Source of the DNA: CAZYEI01 sp964646425 | GTDB taxonomy: Bacteria; Bacillota_I; Bacilli_A; RFN20; JAISJY01 | Assembly (NCBI GenBank): GCA_964646425.1 | Contig: CAZYEI010000042.1 | Location: 1 to 10,351 of the forward strand | Direction: 5' to 3' | DNA length: 10,351 nucleotides | Program-made: the position numbers and the translations under genes | Notes under the pieces: generated by a model | Database searches by the model: none | What the model saw: only the letters and a program-made list of their open reading frames with translations | Told to the model about the DNA's origin: nothing | Shown here: positions 6,956 to 10,351 of the stretch, piece after piece | Numbering within the stretch: the first letter of the stretch is position 1 | How the letters are laid out: each line of letters opens with the position of its first letter

Positions 6956-7642
6956 CTAATTATCATCAAATAAGTTTTTAGCAGCTTCGCCAAATGTTTT
7001 AATTTCAAATTCTTTGAATGCAGTAATATATTTTAATAATTTTTCAATATAGTCCCAATGATTATTTACTTCAAAGTCATATGAATGTCCAGCAATAACA
7101 AAAATTGATTTATCAAGTGTATTGCTTGCAAAATTTTTTATTTGTTCATAAATATTTTTGTCATCATATATTGCATTAATTCCTATATGGAATGAATCTG
7201 TAGGAATTGAAAAATCATTTTCTTCCTTTTTTAAGGGGATTCTAAAATATTTAATAGAAGTATTTGCTCTGATTATGTCAATTTCTCTTTCACTACATTT
7301 ATCAAAAGGCGTTCCAAAGGAAACAATTTTTCTATTAAATATTTGTTCTAAATTTTCAATATCAATTTTAACTTCATTTATTAATTCATCTTTAGAAAGA
7401 GAAGTAAGATATTGATGAGTTAAAGTATGACTGGCAATTTCGTGATTTTTATATAAGTCAATATTATTTCTTAAAACTAATCTTTCAATAGGATAAGTAT
7501 TATTGTAGTACCAAACATAATTTTCTAAGCCAGAGTTTAAATTGAAAGTTGCCGATATATTATATTTATTTAATAAATCTATTAATTTCTTATCATAGAT
7601 TGTTCCATCATCAAAACTTAATACTAAATACTTTTTGCTCAT
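6956..7642 (-). CDS. Polysaccharide deacetylase (NodB-fold, CE4-like) family protein
   Basis: This is a 228-residue protein. SFDDGT (9-14) is the NodB motif 1 with the catalytic base D11 and metal-ligand D12. HEIASHTLTH (67-76) holds the motif 2 metal-ligand His pair H72 and H76. FGTPFD (109-114) corresponds to motif 3 but lacks the usual Arg. AGHSYDF (184-190) supplies the late His (H186). The family removes acetyl groups from glycans or related amides using a divalent metal. No signal peptide is present, so it would act inside the cell, perhaps on a soluble sugar or precursor; that is inference. The start is set at 7642 because AAGGAGGG lies just upstream and the protein then begins like the family (MSKKYLVLSFDDG). 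An in-frame ATG at 7678 has no RBS. It is the first gene of a two-gene operon with the methyltransferase. Confidence 0.85.
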   Translation of the reverse strand: MSKKYLVLSFDDGTIYDKKLIDLLNKYNISATFNLNSGLENYVWYYNNTYPIERLVLRNNIDLYKNHEIASHTLTHQYLTSLSKDELINEVKIDIENLEQIFNRKIVSFGTPFDKCSEREIDIIRANTSIKYFRIPLKKEENDFSIPTDSFHIGINAIYDDKNIYEQIKNFASNTLDKSIFVIAGHSYDFEVNNHWDYIEKLLKYITAFKEFEIKTFGEAAKNLFDDN

Positions 7643-7800
7643 AATAACCCTCCTTACAAGATACAAATATTTTAACATTTTTATGGATAAATATAAATTA
7701 TATTTATCAAAATTTAGAATATAAATAAAGTCAATTTTCTTTTTATTGAAAGGAAAAGATATTTTTGATATATTTTAAATATAAAAGGGGATTGATTAAA
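7643..7800. promoter_or_regulatory. Divergent intergenic region between deacetylase and nucleosidase genes
   Basis: This 158-bp, nearly all-AT region must carry the promoters for both the - strand operon and the + strand nucleosidase gene. For the + strand, TATAAA at 7720-7725 is a candidate -10 without a good -35. For the - strand, TTGACT (complement of 7730-7735) would be a fair -35 but has no convincing -10 at 16-18 bases. I see no clear operator or riboswitch. The composition is too AT-rich to place promoters confidently. Confidence 0.4.
7648..7655 (-). promoter_or_regulatory. Strong ribosome-binding site fixing the deacetylase start
   Basis: AAGGAGGG on the - strand ends 5 bases before the ATG at 7642. 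It is a near-perfect complement of the 16S rRNA 3' end, and it decides the start at 7642 over the in-frame ATG at 7678. Confidence 0.85.
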
Positions 7801-8487
7801 ATGAAGAAAATTGGTTTTGTTGTAGCCGTATCTAGAGAATTAAAAAAGGTTTTTGAGAAATATGGAAGACCTAAAAAAGAAATAAATATTACTGGTTATA
7901 ACATTTATGTATATGAATTGAATAATAAAGAAATATATATAATTCATAGTGGCTGTGGTAATATTGCTAGTAGTAGTGCTACTCAAGTATTAATTAGTTT
8001 ATATAATGTAGAAATGATTGTTAATTTTGGAGTGGTTGGTGGATTAGATGATTCTTTAATGGTTGATGATGTTATAATTGTCGAGAAAATAATTCATTAT
8101 GATTTTGATACATCTTTAATTGATAAAGATATGAAAAAACATCAATATGCTGAATTTGATTCTGAATATATTCCAGTTAATCAAGATATACTGGAAAAAG
8201 TAAAATCTTTAATTCCTAACGGAAAATATGTTATTGATGCTTGTGGTGATCATTTTGTAGATTCATCATCTGAAAAGCGTTTGTTAAATGAAAAATATGG
8301 TGCTAAAATTTGTGAAATGGAAGCTGCTGGAATATTAATCACGTGTCATCGAAATAAAATACCTTGCCTATTAATTAAGGCAGTTAGTGATGATGTTAAT
8401 GGTGGTGGAAAGGATTTTGAAAAAAATATAAATAGTGCAGCCAATAAAGCAATAGATTTAGTAACAAAACTTTTGGATATTTTATAA
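7801..8487 (+). CDS. MTA/SAH nucleosidase-family protein (purine nucleosidase/phosphorylase fold)
   Basis: This is a 228-residue protein of the PNP/UDP phosphorylase superfamily, the normal length for 5'-methylthioadenosine/S-adenosylhomocysteine nucleosidase. It has the N-terminal MKKIGFVVAVSREL with E13, the glycine loop NFGVVGGLDDSL (75-86), and CEMEAAGI (171-178) with M173 and E174. KAVSDDVNGG (193-202) provides D197, the Asp that contacts the purine base. These positions coincide with E12, M173, E174 and D197 of the E. coli enzyme. The expected reaction is cleavage of the N-glycosidic bond of MTA/SAH, recycling the inhibitory by-product of methyl transfer; a general purine nucleoside phosphorylase role remains possible because NFGVVGG differs from the usual NTGSAGG. 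The ATG at 7801 is chosen for family alignment and AAAAGGGG at 7783-7790. The gene diverges from the methyltransferase operon. Confidence 0.82.
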   Translation: MKKIGFVVAVSRELKKVFEKYGRPKKEINITGYNIYVYELNNKEIYIIHSGCGNIASSSATQVLISLYNVEMIVNFGVVGGLDDSLMVDDVIIVEKIIHYDFDTSLIDKDMKKHQYAEFDSEYIPVNQDILEKVKSLIPNGKYVIDACGDHFVDSSSEKRLLNEKYGAKICEMEAAGILITCHRNKIPCLLIKAVSDDVNGGGKDFEKNINSAANKAIDLVTKLLDIL

Positions 8488-8516
8488 TTTTGGGATTAGA
8501 AATTTTTTGTTTTTTT

Positions 8517-8525
8517 TGCTATAAT
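8517..8525 (+). promoter_or_regulatory. Extended -10 promoter of the CarD-family gene
   Basis: TGCTATAAT (8517-8525) is a perfect extended -10 element. The -35 is weak (TTAGAA at 8496-8501, 18-base spacer), as is usual when an extended -10 is present. A T-rich stretch fills the spacer. Transcription would start near 8532, giving a leader of about 44 bases before the ATG at 8576. There is no convincing terminator for the upstream nucleosidase gene, so read-through is also possible. Confidence 0.7.
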
Positions 8526-8575
8526 ATACATAGATAGATAATTTGTCAAAAAATATGTTATGAGGTGATGAAAAT

Positions 8576-9076
8576 ATGACATTCCAAGTTGGAAATTATG
8601 TGGTACATTCAAGTCAAGGTGTATGTTTGGTTAAAGATCGTGTTTTTAACTCTTTTGCTTTTGGAAGTGAAAAGGAATATTATGTTTTAGCTCCTTTACA
8701 TGATCAAAGGAATATAAGATATATTCCGGTGGATGTTGCCCATAAAAGTTTACGTAATATTATGAGCAAAGAACAAATGTTGAATTGTATTAAAAATTTA
8801 CCAAATGTAATTGGTGAAATTAATCTATCTAAAAATGCGAAAAAAATGTTTATTGAACAGGCAAATAAAAGTATGGATACAATAGATAAGATTAGATTAA
8901 TGAAAACTATGTATCTAATTAAAGAAGAATGTGAAAAAAAAGGAAAGTCAATGCCTTATGCTGATGAAATTGTATTAAGGGAAGCAGAAAATTTCTTTTT
9001 TGGTGAAATTGCAATTGTAATGAATATTCCAATTGATGAGGTATTAGGATTTATTTCAACAATAATCGAAAATTAA
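8576..9076 (+). CDS. CarD/CdnL-family transcriptional regulator
   Basis: This is a 166-residue protein. Residues 3-53 form the RNA-polymerase-interacting (CarD/CdnL/TRCF) domain: FQVGNYVVHSSQGVCLV at the start, then EYYVLAPL and the strand RYIPVD. Residues about 58-166 are helical, matching the DNA-contacting C-terminal domain of the family. Such proteins bind the RNA polymerase beta subunit and stabilise the open promoter complex, often at rRNA and housekeeping promoters. The Trp that wedges into the upstream edge of the bubble in mycobacterial and Thermus CarD has no counterpart: the protein contains no Trp at all. The RBS is AGGTGATG before the ATG. It is a single-gene unit with its own extended -10 promoter and a strong terminator, so it is probably not specific to its neighbours. 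Confidence 0.9.
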   Translation: MTFQVGNYVVHSSQGVCLVKDRVFNSFAFGSEKEYYVLAPLHDQRNIRYIPVDVAHKSLRNIMSKEQMLNCIKNLPNVIGEINLSKNAKKMFIEQANKSMDTIDKIRLMKTMYLIKEECEKKGKSMPYADEIVLREAENFFFGEIAIVMNIPIDEVLGFISTIIEN

Positions 9077-9082
9077 TTTGAT

Positions 9083-9117
9083 AAAAAGAATTCATAAAAA
9101 TTATGAATTCTTTTTTT
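9083..9117 (+). terminator. Rho-independent terminator after the CarD-family gene
   Basis: A perfect 15-bp inverted repeat (arms 9083-9097 and 9101-9115, loop AAA), followed by a run of T to 9117, lies 6 bases after the stop codon at 9076. It insulates the GH31 gene from the CarD-family gene. Confidence 0.92.
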
Positions 9118-9143
9118 ACAACTTTATTTATTATAAATAATAT
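9115..9143 (+). promoter_or_regulatory. Candidate promoter of the GH31 gene
   Basis: TTTACA (9115-9120, five of six consensus -35 bases) is followed after 17 bases by TAATAT (9138-9143, four of six -10 bases). TATGAT at 9141-9146 is another possible -10. The -35 starts right inside the T-run of the preceding terminator. A promoter is required here because the terminator isolates the gene, but the exact boxes are uncertain. I saw no catabolite-repression (cre) site. Confidence 0.4.
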
Positions 9144-9185
9144 GATATATTATTTATAGTTAATAACAATATGGAGGAAAATAAA

Positions 9186-10351
9186 ATGGGCAGAATAATA
9201 GGATATAAGTCTGTTGATAATACTATTTTTATTGAATTCGATAATGGAAAGAAAAATATTGAAATTATAGATGGTGGAATTATAAGAGTCTATGAGCCTT
9301 ATGCTGATAGTGATTTTTCGTTTGCGATTTCTGAAAAACCAATTGGTAACAAATCATTTAAAATTAATAAGACCTACAATGGAATAAAAATCTTAACCTC
9401 ATATTTAACTATTAGAGTAACTGATGATGGTGAAATAAATTTTTATGATTTAACTGATGTTGAAATTTGTCGTGAGTTTAAAAGAAATAAAGAAAATAAA
9501 AGAAAAGAAGATTTAAGTATTTTAGCTCTTGAAGGACATGAGACCAATAATCAAGATAATAATCATAATATTTCTATTAATAAATATATCAATCATGATG
9601 ATGTATTTTATGGTTTGGGAGATAAAACTGGTTTTTTGAATAAAAAGGCATATTATTATGAAATGTGGAATACAGATGATCCTAAACCACATGTTGATTG
9701 TTATAAAAGTTTATATAAATCTATTCCATTTATTATGTGTTTAGGTTCTCATAAACCATATGGTATATTTTTTGATAATACTTATAAAACTTATTTTGAT
9801 ATAGGAAAAGAAAATGAATATTGTTTATCAATTGAGGCTGATGAAGGCCCGTATAATTATTATTTTTTTGCAGGAGATACAATGAAAGATGTTTTGAATT
9901 TATATACAACATTGACAGGGAAATGTCCTTTACCTGCTTTATGGACATTAGGATATCATCAATCAAGGTGGTCATATGAAAATGCAGCTGAAGTAAAGGA
10001 ACTAGCAGAGAATTTTCGAAAATTTGAAATTCCATGCGATACAATTCATTTGGATATTGATTATATGGATGGTTATCGCGTATTTACTTATGATGATGTT
10101 AAATTTCCTGAGATGCCGAAATTAGTAGAATCATTAGGGAAAGATGGCTTTAAAATTGTAACAATTATTGATCCGGGTGTAAAAGTTGATGAAGGTTATA
10201 AAATATATGATGTAGGAATTGAAAATGATAGGTTTGCTAAGGATGAAAATGGAAATATTTATGTAAATGCTGTTTGGCCAGGCGATTCTGTATATCCTAC
10301 TTTTACAAATGAAGATACTAGAAAATGGTGGGCTCACAATACTAAAAAAGT
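9186..10351 (+). CDS. Glycoside hydrolase family 31 enzyme, alpha-glucosidase type (3' end outside window)
   Basis: This open frame of 388 codons continues past the window end. The N-terminal beta-sandwich (about 1-230) contains the GH31 hallmarks FYGLGDKTGFLNKK (141-154), YEMWNTDDP (158-166), LYKSIPF (176-182) and KPYGIFFDN (190-198). The barrel begins at CPLPALWTLGYHQSRWSY (247-264), followed by IPCDTIHLDIDYMDGYRVF (282-300) and the IIDPGVKVDEGY segment (327-338) that precedes the active site. The nucleophile Asp and the acid/base Asp lie beyond the window, so activity cannot be confirmed. No signal peptide is present, so a cytosolic enzyme acting on imported alpha-glucosides is expected; alpha-xylosidase activity cannot be excluded. 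The start at 9186 follows GGAGG at 9173-9177; the in-frame ATG at 9171 would place that RBS inside the gene. A Lys/Glu/Asn-rich insertion lies at about 98-132. Confidence 0.9.
   Translation, partial: MGRIIGYKSVDNTIFIEFDNGKKNIEIIDGGIIRVYEPYADSDFSFAISEKPIGNKSFKINKTYNGIKILTSYLTIRVTDDGEINFYDLTDVEICREFKRNKENKRKEDLSILALEGHETNNQDNNHNISINKYINHDDVFYGLGDKTGFLNKKAYYYEMWNTDDPKPHVDCYKSLYKSIPFIMCLGSHKPYGIFFDNTYKTYFDIGKENEYCLSIEADEGPYNYYFFAGDTMKDVLNLYTTLTGKCPLPALWTLGYHQSRWSYENAAEVKELAENFRKFEIPCDTIHLDIDYMDGYRVFTYDDVKFPEMPKLVESLGKDGFKIVTIIDPGVKVDEGYKIYDVGIENDRFAKDENGNIYVNAVWPGDSVYPTFTNEDTRKWWAHNTKK

Noticed and set aside
7158..7415. 85-codon open frame on the + strand
   Set aside because: It is antisense to the well-supported deacetylase-family gene, with no promoter or ribosome-binding site.
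7643..7678. Upstream ATG at 7678 as start of the deacetylase-family gene
   Set aside because: It has no Shine-Dalgarno sequence, while AAGGAGGG sits at the correct distance from the ATG at 7642, which also fits the family's N-terminus.
7765..7800. TTG at 7765 as start of the nucleosidase gene
   Set aside because: AAAGGA at 7749-7754 is at a possible distance, but the added 12 residues do not fit the family, whose members start with the M-K-x-I-G strand encoded from 7801.
9171..9185. In-frame ATG at 9171 as start of the GH31 gene
   Set aside because: It would place the GGAGG ribosome-binding site inside the coding region and has no such site of its own upstream.
9733..10337. Two open frames on the - strand (9733-10044 and 10134-10337)
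   Set aside because: Both are antisense to the GH31 gene, whose conserved motifs are unmistakable; their composition is low-complexity Ile/Leu/Tyr/Asn.

Overview
The window is about 10.4 kb of very AT-rich DNA. It carries several lipoproteins with Ser/Thr/Asn-rich linkers, strong AGGAG-type ribosome-binding sites, a CarD-family regulator and Firmicutes-style enzymes. All Trp codons in the genes are TGG, and no gene ends in TGA. This fits a low-GC Bacilli/Mycoplasmatota-type bacterium (for example RF39, RFN20, Acholeplasma or Erysipelotrichales relatives, probably host-associated) using the standard code. That placement is inference from style; no marker gene is present.

Left part (1-6090, + strand): a run of surface genes. 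It starts with the C-terminal end of one ABC-transporter solute-binding protein, followed 3 bp later by a paralogous, complete solute-binding lipoprotein. A lipoprotein with a staphylococcal-nuclease (SNase) domain plus OB-like domains comes 13 bp later. After a 66-bp gap with a possible promoter comes a 957-residue lipoprotein built from a duplicated module of Ig-like (atrophied Big) and OB-like domains, with two further beta-sandwich regions at the C-terminus. A strong bidirectional hairpin terminator closes the block. My best reading is a surface apparatus that binds and cuts extracellular nucleic acid, and possibly feeds an importer whose permease and ATPase genes would lie upstream of the window. 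The importer's substrate is unproven.

Middle (6149-7642, - strand): a tight two-gene operon encoding a polysaccharide-deacetylase-fold protein without a signal peptide, then a class I SAM-dependent methyltransferase of unknown substrate. Diverging from it is a nucleosidase of the MTA/SAH nucleosidase superfamily (7801-8487).

Right part (8576-10351, + strand): a CarD-family RNA-polymerase-binding regulator with its own extended -10 promoter and a strong terminator. It is followed by the first 388 codons of a GH31 alpha-glucosidase-type enzyme that runs off the window before its catalytic nucleophile.

No tRNA, rRNA, CRISPR array, insertion sequence or phage gene was recognised, and no gene-free stretch exceeds 300 bases. 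The longest is the 158-bp divergent intergenic region 7643-7800.
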